Source: Bacteroidales bacterium
GTDB lineage: Bacteria; Bacteroidota; Bacteroidia; Bacteroidales; FEN-979
Length of the DNA: 64,000 nt
NCBI GenBank assembly: GCA_017882335.1
Contig: JADGPR010000003.1
Coordinates: forward strand, 32,717-96,716
Direction: 5' to 3'
Under the pieces are notes generated by a model. It made no database searches. It was not told the DNA's origin and was given only the letters and a program-made list of their open reading frames with translations. A program made the translations under genes and the position numbers. Below, in pieces: positions 42,684 through 51,535 of this stretch. Positions within the stretch are counted from its first letter, which is position 1. Every line of letters starts with the position of its first letter.

Positions 42684-43439
42684 TCAGATGTATTGTCCCC
42701 CATCTACTTTGATTACCTCGCCGGTTATGTGCCGGGCTAGGACCGTGCATAAAAAGGCCACCATGTTGGCTACATCATCGGGTTGGCCGATCCGTTTGAG
42801 AACGATATCCTCCAGTGCAGCCGCGCGCACGCTCTCTTCAGCGTTCTTCATCATGTCGGTTTCGATCAGGCCGGGTGCGACTGCATTTACATTCACACCG
42901 TATTTGCCAAGTTCCCTGGCAACCGATTTAGTCAGACCTATAATACCGGCTTTTGAAGCAGAATAATTAGCCTGGCCGAACTTTCCTCTCAGTCCATTAA
43001 TGGAGGTGATGTTGATTATTTTTCCCGATTGCTGCTCCCTGAAAACCGGAGAAACGGCCCTGATATAATTAAAACAACCTTTCAGGTTTGTATTCAGAAC
43101 ACTGTCCCACTGCTCTTCTGTCATTTTCCAGATTACCCCGTCCCAATTGATACCGGCGTTATTGACCAGAATATCGATTCCTCCGAATTCATCCATTACT
43201 TTCTTTACCATTTTATCGGCATCTTCAAATTTTGAAATATCAGCCTGAACCCTAAAGCCTTTACTTCCCAGATTTTTTATCCTGAGGATGACGGCTTCGG
43301 CCTCTTCACTATGCTTACGGTAATTAATGGCAACATTGGCACCACATTCGGCCAGTTTTACTGCGATGGCGGCACCAATCCCAATACTTCCCCCTGTTAC
43401 AATGGCGGATTTGCCTTCAAGATTCATCGTTAGATTCAT
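42684..43439 (-). CDS. SDR oxidoreductase (FabG/acetoacetyl-CoA reductase-like)
   Basis: This 251-residue classical short-chain dehydrogenase has TGGSIGIGAAIAVKLAECG near residue 14, NNAGINWDGVIWKMTEEQWD near 91, catalytic Ser and Tyr in NITSINGL and YSASKAGIIGLTKSVAREL (near 157), and VNAVAPGLIETDM. It ends ITGEVIKVDGGQYI as FabG-type proteins do. An alternative start at M4 (43430) is possible. In this operon it probably interconverts a 3-hydroxyacyl-CoA and 3-oxoacyl-CoA, such as 3-hydroxypimelyl-CoA. The family is certain; the substrate is not. Confidence 0.88.
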   Translation of the reverse strand: MNLTMNLEGKSAIVTGGSIGIGAAIAVKLAECGANVAINYRKHSEEAEAVILRIKNLGSKGFRVQADISKFEDADKMVKKVMDEFGGIDILVNNAGINWDGVIWKMTEEQWDSVLNTNLKGCFNYIRAVSPVFREQQSGKIINITSINGLRGKFGQANYSASKAGIIGLTKSVARELGKYGVNVNAVAPGLIETDMMKNAEESVRAAALEDIVLKRIGQPDDVANMVAFLCTVLARHITGEVIKVDGGQYI

Positions 43440-43473
43440 CGTTTATAACTGCATTTAATGGTGAAACAACAAA

Positions 43474-46281
43474 TTATGATTTATCATTTTTTAACGAATG
43501 GATGGCTTCTAGGACACGCTGTGGAGTGATCGGAAGATCAAAGATCCTCACGCCGATTGCATCTGCCACAGCATTGGCAATAGCTCCGAGAACAGGTAAA
43601 GTGGCTCCTTCGCCAACCTCTTTTGCTCCATAGGGACCTGCGTTTTCATAGCTGTCAACGATCGAGGAATCAATAACCGGCATATCGGCAGAAGTCGCTA
43701 TCAGGTAATTATGAAGATCCGGGTTCAACATTTTCCCGTTTTTGTCAAACACTTCATTTTCAAAAAGTGTCTCACTCATGCCCATCAATACTGCACCTTC
43801 CGCCTGTCCTTCCACCAGCATGGGATTTATGGCCGTACCACAATCGTGGGCATCCCAGAAATTGAGAACATTCACTTTACCGGTTTCCATGTCAACTTTC
43901 ACTTCGCACACGGTGGCAGAAAAAGAGTAGGCAGGGGAGGTTCCAATGGCAGCGCCCTTGTATTTTCCTCCCAGGCCTTCGGGAGGAGAGTAATGCCCTT
44001 TGCCCAGCAGGGGGCCTTTTTTTGAAAAATGTGAGAAACCCGCTTGTTCCCAAGGAATAAAAATAGAAGGATCGTCTTTAACATAGACTTTATTTTCTTT
44101 TGTATCCAGTTTGGATTCATCAGTTTTTAAAATTTCTGCAGCAGCGGCCATGATCTGCTTTTTAACCTCTTCACCTGCCATCTTTGCAGCATTTCCTCCC
44201 ATCAGTGTCACTCGACTGGAATAAGCGCCAAAACCGATCGGCGTAAGGTCGCTGTCGGCCGAAACCACACTGATCCTTTCATAGGAAATTCCCATTGCTT
44301 CACAGGCTGCCATCGCTAAAACGGTATCGGAACCCTGCCCGATATCTGCATCACCTATGAATAATATAGCTTTTGAACCGTCTTCCGTTACTTTGATAAT
44401 AGCGCTGGAATGGGGAAATTTCGACCTGTAAATCGGGTATCCTGCTCCCGAGACAAATCCCCCGCAACCGATCCCGATCCCATACCCCCTGGGCAATTTT
44501 CCTCTTTTCGAATCCCAACCTGATTTTTTCCTGACCACTTCCAGGCATGCTGTAAACTCACAGGAATGAATATCGAGGTCGTTGCAGGTGTGATATTCCG
44601 GTTCCATGGCGTTCTTTAACCGTATATCTATGGGATCCATTCCTATGTCATCGGCGATCATGGATAACAAAGATTCAAAGGCAAACCGCGGATGTGGACA
44701 ACCATGGCCACGGAAAGCGCCGCAGGGAGGTAAGTTTGTATTAACCCTGAACCCATCATATTTATAATTCGGGAATTTATAGAGGGTAGTCAGCATTGAA
44801 CCGGCATAGTATGTAGAAACGATGCCAAAACTTGAATAGGCGCCTCCTTCCAAAATGGCTTTTTGTTTGACAGCCGTGATGGTGCCATCCTTCTTAACCC
44901 CGATCTTCAGGTCGATATATTGCTTGTGACGGCCTCTGCCGAAAAGGTACATCTCTTCCCTCGAAAATCGCATCTTGACAGCACAACCGGCCTGTTTCGC
45001 CAAGAAGATAGACATCACTTCGATGGCAGTCGTCGCTGCTTTCGCCCCGAAACCACCCCCGCAGTTTGTCATGATCACACGGATATCCCCAAGGGGTATA
45101 TTCAGGATATGGGATATCTGGTGGTGAACGTAATGAACTACCTGTGTTGAAGTATAAAGCGTGACGCGGCCGTGCCTGTCCCATTCTGCAATGGAGCAAT
45201 GAGGTTCCATGGGATTCTGGTAGGTCCGGTTTCCGGTAAATCGCTGTTCCCTGATGTGATCCGCTTCCGCAAAACCTTTTTCAATATCCCCGAAATGATG
45301 GTTCACATGGGTATTGATATTGTTTTCGTACTTGTCGTCAAAAAGCCGGGGAGCGCCCTCTTTCATAGCCTCCATCGGGTCAAAGACGGCGGGGAGTTCC
45401 TCGTAATCAACTTCTATTAATTTAAGCGCCCTGTAACAGGTTTCTTCATCAATGGCAGCAACAGCGGCCACTACATCGCCGACAAACCGGACTTTGTCCT
45501 TGGCAAGGATTGTCTCATCGTACCGTGGTGGTGAGGTTCCCCATCTCACATCAGGAACATCTGCACCGGTCAGGATCACTTTTATTCCGGGAAGTTTAAG
45601 CGCTTTTTCAGTGTTGATCGATCTGATTCGTGCATGAGGGACCGGGCTGAGAAGCAACTTCCCGTATATCATATTCGGCAGGGAAATATCATCTGTATAA
45701 ATTGCCCTTCCTGTGGCTTTATCCGGAGCATCAATTTTGGGAAGCCGTTTCCCTACCACCGAGAGATTTATCGCTGATTTTTGCGGCATAAATTCCAGTT
45801 TCTCCGGTTTTTTGCCATTCATGTAATCCCTCGCGGTTTTCACTGCTTCAACGATCTTGGTATATCCCGTACAGCGGCATAAATTCCCGCTCAATTCAAG
45901 TTTAATCTGATCTTCAGACGGATTGGGATTTTTGTCAAGGATGGATTTCGTTCGCATGATTATACCTGGTGTACAGTAACCGCACTGAATAGCCCCCTTC
46001 TCAACAAATGCCTGCTGTATCGGGTGCAACTCTTCCCCTTTCGCCAGTCCTTCGATTGTCTCAATTTTTTTGCCATCTGCCTCAATAGCGAGAACAAGGC
46101 ATGAATTGACCGCTTTCCCGTCCATGATTACCGTACAAGCTCCGCAGTCACCCAATTCGCATCCTTTCTTAGTCCCCGTGAGCCTCAGATCCTCCCTTAA
46201 CAAATCGAGCAGTGTTGTTCCCGGCTTGACCGCTAATTCGTAATTGTCTCCGTTGACATTTATGTTGATCAGATGTTTCAT
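43474..46281 (-). CDS. Xanthine dehydrogenase-family enzyme, fused 2Fe-2S and molybdopterin subunits
   Basis: The 935-residue protein begins with a two-cluster ferredoxin domain: CELGDCGACTVIMDGKAVNSC near residues 39-59 for the plant-type [2Fe-2S], and CGYCTPG ... CRCTGY near 98-138 for the second. The molybdopterin domain (about 180-935) has TNCGGGFGAKAATTAIEV near 395 and the C-terminal GAKEVGEGATLPVLGAIANA, containing the expected catalytic Glu. In most family members these two parts are separate subunits. Encoded next to the benzoyl-CoA reductase, it might dehydroxylate a hydroxybenzoyl-CoA or hydroxylate a ring substrate. The substrate is not determined. Confidence 0.88.
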   Translation of the reverse strand: MKHLININVNGDNYELAVKPGTTLLDLLREDLRLTGTKKGCELGDCGACTVIMDGKAVNSCLVLAIEADGKKIETIEGLAKGEELHPIQQAFVEKGAIQCGYCTPGIIMRTKSILDKNPNPSEDQIKLELSGNLCRCTGYTKIVEAVKTARDYMNGKKPEKLEFMPQKSAINLSVVGKRLPKIDAPDKATGRAIYTDDISLPNMIYGKLLLSPVPHARIRSINTEKALKLPGIKVILTGADVPDVRWGTSPPRYDETILAKDKVRFVGDVVAAVAAIDEETCYRALKLIEVDYEELPAVFDPMEAMKEGAPRLFDDKYENNINTHVNHHFGDIEKGFAEADHIREQRFTGNRTYQNPMEPHCSIAEWDRHGRVTLYTSTQVVHYVHHQISHILNIPLGDIRVIMTNCGGGFGAKAATTAIEVMSIFLAKQAGCAVKMRFSREEMYLFGRGRHKQYIDLKIGVKKDGTITAVKQKAILEGGAYSSFGIVSTYYAGSMLTTLYKFPNYKYDGFRVNTNLPPCGAFRGHGCPHPRFAFESLLSMIADDIGMDPIDIRLKNAMEPEYHTCNDLDIHSCEFTACLEVVRKKSGWDSKRGKLPRGYGIGIGCGGFVSGAGYPIYRSKFPHSSAIIKVTEDGSKAILFIGDADIGQGSDTVLAMAACEAMGISYERISVVSADSDLTPIGFGAYSSRVTLMGGNAAKMAGEEVKKQIMAAAAEILKTDESKLDTKENKVYVKDDPSIFIPWEQAGFSHFSKKGPLLGKGHYSPPEGLGGKYKGAAIGTSPAYSFSATVCEVKVDMETGKVNVLNFWDAHDCGTAINPMLVEGQAEGAVLMGMSETLFENEVFDKNGKMLNPDLHNYLIATSADMPVIDSSIVDSYENAGPYGAKEVGEGATLPVLGAIANAVADAIGVRIFDLPITPQRVLEAIHSLKNDKS

Positions 46282-46310
46282 TATCGGACAGCCGTGTTTA
46301 ATCAGTTTGT

Positions 46311-47201
46311 TTAATTACGTTTCGTTTCCGCAAAACCAATTGCTTTAACTATCGCCCTGCGTGTAAGCACTTTCAGTATATCCCGCCGGTATTTTGCCCC
46401 TCCCCGGATATCATCAATAGGAACGGAATCCCCGGCGGCGGCCTCTCCTATTTCGTCGAGTACCGGAGATGATTCGAAGAGATCAGATACTTTTTTATCC
46501 TTCAGGAGCCGGGTTGCTGCATAACTTATTTTAGGTTGAGGAGCAACGGCTCCGATCACAATACAGGCATCGGTTACCGTTCCCTCATGGAGTTTTACCA
46601 TGGCGGCAGCCGAAACGACAGAAATGGATCCGGCTTCCCGAAGCCCGAATTTCTCATAATGAGCGCCCGTTTCCTCATTAAGCCTGGGAATAATGATCCG
46701 GGTAACGATCTCTCCTTTTTTAAGGATCGTCTTTTTATTAAAAACAAAGAAATCCTTCAAGGGCATGGTCCTGACACCGGTTGTGTCAGCAATTTCCAAC
46801 CGGGCATTCAGGGCTAAAAGGATTGGAGCAGTATCACAGCAGGATGCTGCAGTGCATAAATTCCCTCCTATAGTTCCGGTATTCCGTACCTGGTGCGACC
46901 CTATCTTTGAAGCAGCATCGGCGAGAGCCGGAAGATTTGCTGATATTATAGGGGAAGTAATCAACTCGTTGTGCGTTATCCCTGCACCGATAAAAATTTC
47001 ATGGTCATTTTCACTGATAATCTTCAATACTTCTATTTTCGAGAGAGAAATTACATTCTCATGGTTCCGTAACCCCTTTTTTATTTCCACAAGAAGATCC
47101 GTTCCTCCTGCCATAAGTACACTGTCGTTTTTTTCTTCCAACAGTCTGATGGCTTCTTTCAAAGTTATTGGCCTGTAGTAAGTAAAATCTGGTATTAACA
47201 T
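46311..47201 (-). CDS. FAD-binding subunit of the xanthine dehydrogenase-family enzyme
   Basis: The 296-residue medium subunit has the FAD motifs LMAGGTDLLVEIKKGL (near residue 30) and VRNTGTIGGNLCTAASCCDT (near 107-126), then the CO-dehydrogenase flavoprotein C-terminal domain (about 180-290). In 4-hydroxybenzoyl-CoA reductase the FAD subunit (HcrB) carries a ~40-residue insertion with four cysteines for an extra [4Fe-4S] cluster just after the NLC motif. Here NLC is followed at once by TAASCCDTAPILLALNAR, so the insertion is missing. Electrons would therefore leave through FAD as in ordinary xanthine dehydrogenases. Confidence 0.88.
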   Translation of the reverse strand: MLIPDFTYYRPITLKEAIRLLEEKNDSVLMAGGTDLLVEIKKGLRNHENVISLSKIEVLKIISENDHEIFIGAGITHNELITSPIISANLPALADAASKIGSHQVRNTGTIGGNLCTAASCCDTAPILLALNARLEIADTTGVRTMPLKDFFVFNKKTILKKGEIVTRIIIPRLNEETGAHYEKFGLREAGSISVVSAAAMVKLHEGTVTDACIVIGAVAPQPKISYAATRLLKDKKVSDLFESSPVLDEIGEAAAGDSVPIDDIRGGAKYRRDILKVLTRRAIVKAIGFAETKRN

Positions 47202-47203
47202 TA

Positions 47204-47974
47204 TTAATCGTTTTTATCCCTGTTTTTTTCCTGTATAAGCCTGGCCACGATGCTGACGGCAATTTCATCCGGAGTCTCAGCATTTATTTCCATTCCTATC
47301 GGCATATCCACTGTTTCCAGCAAGTCGGCAGAAGCAATACCGGCCTTAATAAATCTTTCCCTGGTGACCGCAATTTTATTTTTACTCCCTATCATTCCTA
47401 AATAAGCATGCGGTTTGTTTATGCAGTGGGCAAGTATTTCCCTGTCCTTATCGTGATCATATGTCGCAATTATGATATATGTCGAATCATTCGAAGGCAA
47501 GGCAGCCAGTGTTTCCATAAATGGAAGACACATTTTGTTGTACCCTTCCGGTGGCCAATCCAAGAAGATCTCTTCCCGATCATCGAAAACAAAGATTTCA
47601 AAATCAAGGTCCTGTGCATGCTTTGCAACTGCTTTCCCGATATGGCCTGCGCCGAAAATGTACAATCTTTTCTTTTGCATGATAGGTTCAATAAAAATTT
47701 CAAGCGATCCTCCGCAACACATCTGATGCTGGAACTTCAATTCGTGTTTGAAAAGTCTTGCCTGTGAGCTTTTCAGCACTTCCAATGCATCTGCTATGGT
47801 TTCTTTTTCAAGATTTCCTCCGCCAACGGTACCAAAAATTTTCCCGTTCTCCCATACAATCATCTTGGCCCCCGCCTTGAGCGGTGTGGAGCCTTTTGTT
47901 GAAACAATCGTACAGAGGGAGGTCTTCTGATCCAATTTCAGGACCTCTGCTATCTTATCATAGATTGATTCCAT
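47204..47974 (-). CDS. xdhC: XdhC/CoxI-family molybdenum cofactor maturation protein
   Basis: The 256-residue protein has the XdhC N-terminal segment STKGSTPLKAGAKMIV (near residue 26), GTVGGGNLEKETIADA near 49, and a C-terminal Rossmann domain starting RLYIFGAGHIGKAVAKHA near 103. It closes with IGSKNKIAVTRERFIKAGI and GINAETPDEIAVSI-like sequence. XdhC proteins bind the Mo cofactor, take part in its sulfuration and insert it into xanthine dehydrogenase-family apoenzymes. The gene overlaps the MobA-like gene by 25 bases and ends two bases before the FAD subunit gene, tying it to the enzyme encoded downstream. Confidence 0.9.
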   Translation of the reverse strand: MESIYDKIAEVLKLDQKTSLCTIVSTKGSTPLKAGAKMIVWENGKIFGTVGGGNLEKETIADALEVLKSSQARLFKHELKFQHQMCCGGSLEIFIEPIMQKKRLYIFGAGHIGKAVAKHAQDLDFEIFVFDDREEIFLDWPPEGYNKMCLPFMETLAALPSNDSTYIIIATYDHDKDREILAHCINKPHAYLGMIGSKNKIAVTRERFIKAGIASADLLETVDMPIGMEINAETPDEIAVSIVARLIQEKNRDKND

Positions 47975-48573
47975 TTCCTCTTTTTTAAAAGCATCAGCCG
48001 CTCATATTCTTCCGATTCATTAATATTAACCAGGATATGGCTATCCTGTTCCTTTACTTTTTTACATGGCATTTTTCCAAGAATCTGTCTGAGGTTTGCA
48101 GTATTATCAGGAAAACTGCAGAGAAACAGGATATTTTTTCTGTTCAGTAAAATCGGATGACCACCTTTGTCTTCAAAGGTCGGAACGACATAAGCCTCAT
48201 TACTTCTCTCGCGGTAGAGGTTGTTTAAGATATTTTGGGTAAGAAATGGATTGTCGACATTTTGAATGAAGCAAAAATCTGATTTTGTCATCTTCTGTAA
48301 ACCCATCTTAACAGAATAAAACCGTTCAAACTCTAAATGGTCATTTACGACGAATGTAATTATCTCTGCCTGTTCGCCCATAAAACGGACCTTTTTCGCC
48401 AATGTTTTATTGATCACAATGACGATTTCATTGCACCCCCATTGTAAATATGTTGAAATAATTTTTTCAAGGAAAGTCGTGTTCTCATCAAACGGTAAAA
48501 AAGCTTTCGGGGTTCCCATTCTGATGGATGAACCTGCAGCCAATATCAATGCTCCAACATTTTTCCGGTTCAT
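47950..48573 (-). CDS. MobA/MocA-like molybdenum cofactor nucleotidyltransferase
   Basis: The 207-residue NTP-transferase has the N-terminal loop ALILAAGSSIRMGTPKAFLP (residues ~8-27) and the acidic FCFIQNVDNPFLTQ near 98. MocA-type enzymes attach CMP to molybdopterin to make the dinucleotide cofactor used by xanthine dehydrogenase-family enzymes of bacteria, whereas MobA attaches GMP for the DMSO reductase family. Given the neighbouring xdhC and the XDH-family enzyme, a cytidylyl role is the better inference. It overlaps xdhC by 25 bases, implying translational coupling. Confidence 0.82.
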   Translation of the reverse strand: MNRKNVGALILAAGSSIRMGTPKAFLPFDENTTFLEKIISTYLQWGCNEIVIVINKTLAKKVRFMGEQAEIITFVVNDHLEFERFYSVKMGLQKMTKSDFCFIQNVDNPFLTQNILNNLYRERSNEAYVVPTFEDKGGHPILLNRKNILFLCSFPDNTANLRQILGKMPCKKVKEQDSHILVNINESEEYERLMLLKKRKWNQSMIR

Positions 48574-48677
48574 CTGGAATGGTTATAACCTTGATTAAGA
48601 GTTATTGTTTTAGGAAAGTTCCAAACCTAAAAATTTATTCGTTAGTTCATTCGGAACTTGAAAAATATCATTAAATC

Positions 48678-49856
48678 TTAAAAAAAAGCAGTTTCGCCGG
48701 TAATATCCTCCCCTGTGATAAGGAGATGGATATCATGGGTTCCCTCATACGTAATGACCGATTCCAGGTTCATCATGTGCCGCATAAACGGAAAATCACC
48801 GGTAATCCCCATGGCACCGACTATCTGACGAGCTTCGCGTGCAACATCAAGCGCCATCTTTACATTGTTGCGTTTTGCCATGGAGATCTGGGCAGGAGTA
48901 GCCCTGTCTTCATTGCGCAAAACTCCAAGTCGCCATACCAGTAATTGTGCTTTGGTTATCTCAGTGATCATTTCAGCCAGTTTTTTCTGGGTGAGCTGAA
49001 ATGAAGCGATTGGTTTTTTGAACTGGATCCGTTCCTTCGAATACTGCAAAGCTGTATCGTAGCAATCCATGGCAGCTCCGATAACTCCCCAGGCGATGCC
49101 ATATCTTGCAGAGCTAAGACATGTAAGCGGCCCTCTCAGACCTTTAACATCCGGCAACAGGTTTTCTTTGGGCACTTTGACATTGTCAAAAACAAGTTCA
49201 CCTGTGGAAGAGGATCGCAATGACCATTTTTTCGTGATTTCCGGAGCAGTAAATCCTTCCATTCCCTTTTCCACAATCAATCCTCTTATGATTTTTTCAT
49301 CATCCTTGGCCCAGACGATGCTGACGTCTGCAATGGAAGCATTGGTAATCCACATCTTGGAACCGTTCAGTAAATAATGATCTCCCTTGTCGGAGATCCG
49401 GGTGATCATACCACCGGGATCTGACCCGTGGTTTGGCTCGGTCAATCCAAAAGCGCCAATCAGCTCACCTTTGGCCAGCAAGGGTAAATATTTTTGTCTC
49501 TGTTCCTCGGTGCCGAATTTATAGATCGGATACATGACCAGCGAAGATTGTACTGATGCCATAGACCGGATGCTGGAATCCCCGCGTTCGAGTTCCTGCA
49601 TGATCAATCCGTATGAGATTTGGTCCATGTCAGCACCACCGTATTTCGAAGGAATATAGGGGCCGAAAGCCCCGAGCCCACCCAGTTCTTTTATCAGGTG
49701 CTTCGGGAATTCATGTTTCTGACAGGCATCATCAATAATCGGAATGACAGCCCTGTTGACCCAGTCCCTTACTGCTTTTCTAATGATCTTGTGCTCATCG
49801 GTCAACAGTTCATCTGCAAGGTAATAATCAGGTGCTATAAATCGAATGGTTGACAT
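48678..49856 (-). CDS. gcdH: Glutaryl-CoA dehydrogenase
   Basis: The 392-residue acyl-CoA dehydrogenase oxidises and decarboxylates glutaryl-CoA to crotonyl-CoA. Segments characteristic of this branch are SSIRSMASVQSSLVMYPIY near residue 95, GCFGLTE-type FGLTEPNHGSDPGGM near 137, the catalytic base in TYEGTHDIHLLITGEDITG near 367-385, and the C-terminal GETAFF. The absence of any terminal extension fits the soluble enzyme. It is the first gene of the long operon and lies 72 bases downstream of a TAnnTTTG box. It supplies the step joining ring-derived pimelyl-CoA intermediates to crotonyl-CoA. Confidence 0.94.
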   Translation of the reverse strand: MSTIRFIAPDYYLADELLTDEHKIIRKAVRDWVNRAVIPIIDDACQKHEFPKHLIKELGGLGAFGPYIPSKYGGADMDQISYGLIMQELERGDSSIRSMASVQSSLVMYPIYKFGTEEQRQKYLPLLAKGELIGAFGLTEPNHGSDPGGMITRISDKGDHYLLNGSKMWITNASIADVSIVWAKDDEKIIRGLIVEKGMEGFTAPEITKKWSLRSSSTGELVFDNVKVPKENLLPDVKGLRGPLTCLSSARYGIAWGVIGAAMDCYDTALQYSKERIQFKKPIASFQLTQKKLAEMITEITKAQLLVWRLGVLRNEDRATPAQISMAKRNNVKMALDVAREARQIVGAMGITGDFPFMRHMMNLESVITYEGTHDIHLLITGEDITGETAFF

Positions 49857-49927
49857 AAAAAATATGGATTAATTGATTACCAGGCTACCCGATTACTTCA
49901 AAAAGACTGACAGCATCTCCGATGAGA

Positions 49928-49935
49928 CAAATGTA
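49928..49935 (-). promoter_or_regulatory. -7 box (TACATTTG) for the benzoyl-CoA operon
   Basis: The minus strand reads TACATTTG 72 bases before the gcdH start and 13 bases downstream of the modC stop codon. It is the only clear TAnnTTTG match noticed at the head of the 25-kb gene run. No -33 TTG is evident. Confidence 0.5.
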
Positions 49936-49948
49936 GATAAAAAAATAA

Positions 49949-50857
49949 CTACATAGGAAAATATGTCACCTTGGAAATTTCAATATCAGTGAGTTTTCTG
50001 ATCACCGGATTTGTTGCTTTTACAGTTATTAAAATTTTATCGTTGACTTTAAGATTTGAAATTTCCTCTTCTGTTGTAATTATCTCTGTAACAGTATTGT
50101 TTATCGAAACAATCAATACATTTTTTTCAATGTTCAGAATCTGACCTTCAAGTTGAATATTTGTCGTAAGTCTGGTACTGTTAAAGACATCATCGGGGTT
50201 TCCTTGCTTTTGTATTTTTCCGTTTTCGATTACATAAACAAAATCTGATAATTTAAAAACTTCGTTTACATCATGACTTACCAATAAAGTCGTAGCATGA
50301 AAATTTTTATGTGCCTGTATTATTTCATATTGTAAGAGCTGTCTCGTTTCGCTGTCTAATGCCGATAAGGGTTCGTCTAACAATAATATTTGCGGTTTTC
50401 GTGCCAATGCTCTTGCAACTGCTAACCGTTGTTGTTGTCCGCCCGAAAGCTTGTCCGGTTTTCTTTGGCATAATCCTTTAAGATGAAAAACATCCAATAG
50501 TTCTGAAACATACTTTGTTTCTTTTTGTGGCTGGGCATATAAAAGATGTTCTTTTACGGTCATATTGGGAAACAAAGCATAGTCCTGAAATACAAACCCA
50601 ATGTTTCTTTGCTGGGGTTTTATATTTATTTTTTTTGTACTGTCAAACCATATTTCATTTCCTACTTTTATATATCCGCTGTCAGGTTTTGTTAATCCTG
50701 CAATTATTTTCAAAAGCGTCGTTTTACCAACGCCTGATTTACCAAAGAAAGTAACAAATCCATATTTTGGAATTTTTATATTAATATCTAATATTTCATC
50801 AACGTTAGTTGTATGAATTGTTTTTCTTACGTGTAATTCAATTAAAATTTCTTCCAT
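49949..50857 (-). CDS. modC: Molybdate ABC transporter ATPase
   Basis: The 302-residue ABC protein energises molybdate import. Walker A FFGKSGVGKTTLLKI is near residue 39, the Q-loop NIGFVFQDYALFP near 85, the signature KLSGGQQQRLAVARAL near 138 and Walker B ILLLDEPLSALD near 160. A C-terminal MOP/TOBE-like domain (about 230-300, QLEGQILNIEKNVLIVSI) is typical of ModC and binds oxyanion. Its start overlaps the modB stop by 16 bases. The gene is noticeably AT-richer than the benzoyl-CoA genes downstream. Confidence 0.92.
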   Translation of the reverse strand: MEEILIELHVRKTIHTTNVDEILDINIKIPKYGFVTFFGKSGVGKTTLLKIIAGLTKPDSGYIKVGNEIWFDSTKKINIKPQQRNIGFVFQDYALFPNMTVKEHLLYAQPQKETKYVSELLDVFHLKGLCQRKPDKLSGGQQQRLAVARALARKPQILLLDEPLSALDSETRQLLQYEIIQAHKNFHATTLLVSHDVNEVFKLSDFVYVIENGKIQKQGNPDDVFNSTRLTTNIQLEGQILNIEKNVLIVSINNTVTEIITTEEEISNLKVNDKILITVKATNPVIRKLTDIEISKVTYFPM

Positions 50858-51522
50858 TTCAGATATTCGCGGTTTACACTGTAAATAAAAAGTAAAACAA
50901 CAAAACTGAACAAGAATAAAAATACAGCGTATTTGTTTGCCGTATCAAAATTCAGTGCCTGGACTTCATCATAAACTGCAAGTGCAGCAACTCTGGTTTT
51001 GCCCGGAATATTCCCGCCTATCATAAGTATTACCCCAAATTCGCCGATGGTATGAGCAAAAGTCAAACACACGCCAGTCAACAGAGCTGGTTTCATGTTT
51101 GGTAATAAAACCCTGAATACGGTTGTCAATCTTGATTTCCCCAATGTATAGGAAGCATCTTTGAGTGAAACAGGCAGGTTGCTGAATCCGTTTTGTATAG
51201 AATTAACCATGAATGGCAAATTAAAAATTATTGAACCGATTAATATTCCCGTGAATGAAAATGCAAGCCGGATATCAAAATACTGGTCTAAAAAATTGCC
51301 AAACCAATAATTCGGACTGAAAGCGATAAGTAAATAAAATCCTAAAACAGAAGGTGGTAAAACCAGTGGCATACTTACCAACGCTTGTAAAATAATTTTT
51401 AACCGAAACGACGAATAGGTTAAAAAATAGGCAATAGGTATCCCGACACAAAACAGAACAATTGTTGTAAGTGATGCTAATTTTATTGAAATCCAGAAGG
51501 TTTGAAAAAAGAATGCATCCAT
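50842..51522 (-). CDS. modB: Molybdate ABC transporter permease
   Basis: Taking the ATG at 51522 gives a 226-residue permease, the normal ModB size, beginning MDAFFFQTFWISIKLASLTT. A start at 51660 would add 46 residues read from a palindromic intergenic repeat and is rejected. There are about five membrane helices, and the cytoplasmic ABC-coupling loop region contains TVFRVLLPNMKPALLTGVCL. It couples to ModC, whose gene overlaps the modB 3' end. Its role is movement of molybdate across the inner membrane for the molybdenum enzyme encoded downstream. Confidence 0.9.
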   Translation of the reverse strand: MDAFFFQTFWISIKLASLTTIVLFCVGIPIAYFLTYSSFRLKIILQALVSMPLVLPPSVLGFYLLIAFSPNYWFGNFLDQYFDIRLAFSFTGILIGSIIFNLPFMVNSIQNGFSNLPVSLKDASYTLGKSRLTTVFRVLLPNMKPALLTGVCLTFAHTIGEFGVILMIGGNIPGKTRVAALAVYDEVQALNFDTANKYAVFLFLFSFVVLLFIYSVNREYLKWKKF

Positions 51523-51535
51523 CGTTTTTAATTTT

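Noticed and set aside
46311..47201. Calling the Mo enzyme 4-hydroxybenzoyl-CoA reductase (hcrABC)
   Set aside because: The FAD subunit lacks the four-cysteine insertion that defines HcrB, so only the broader family is supported.
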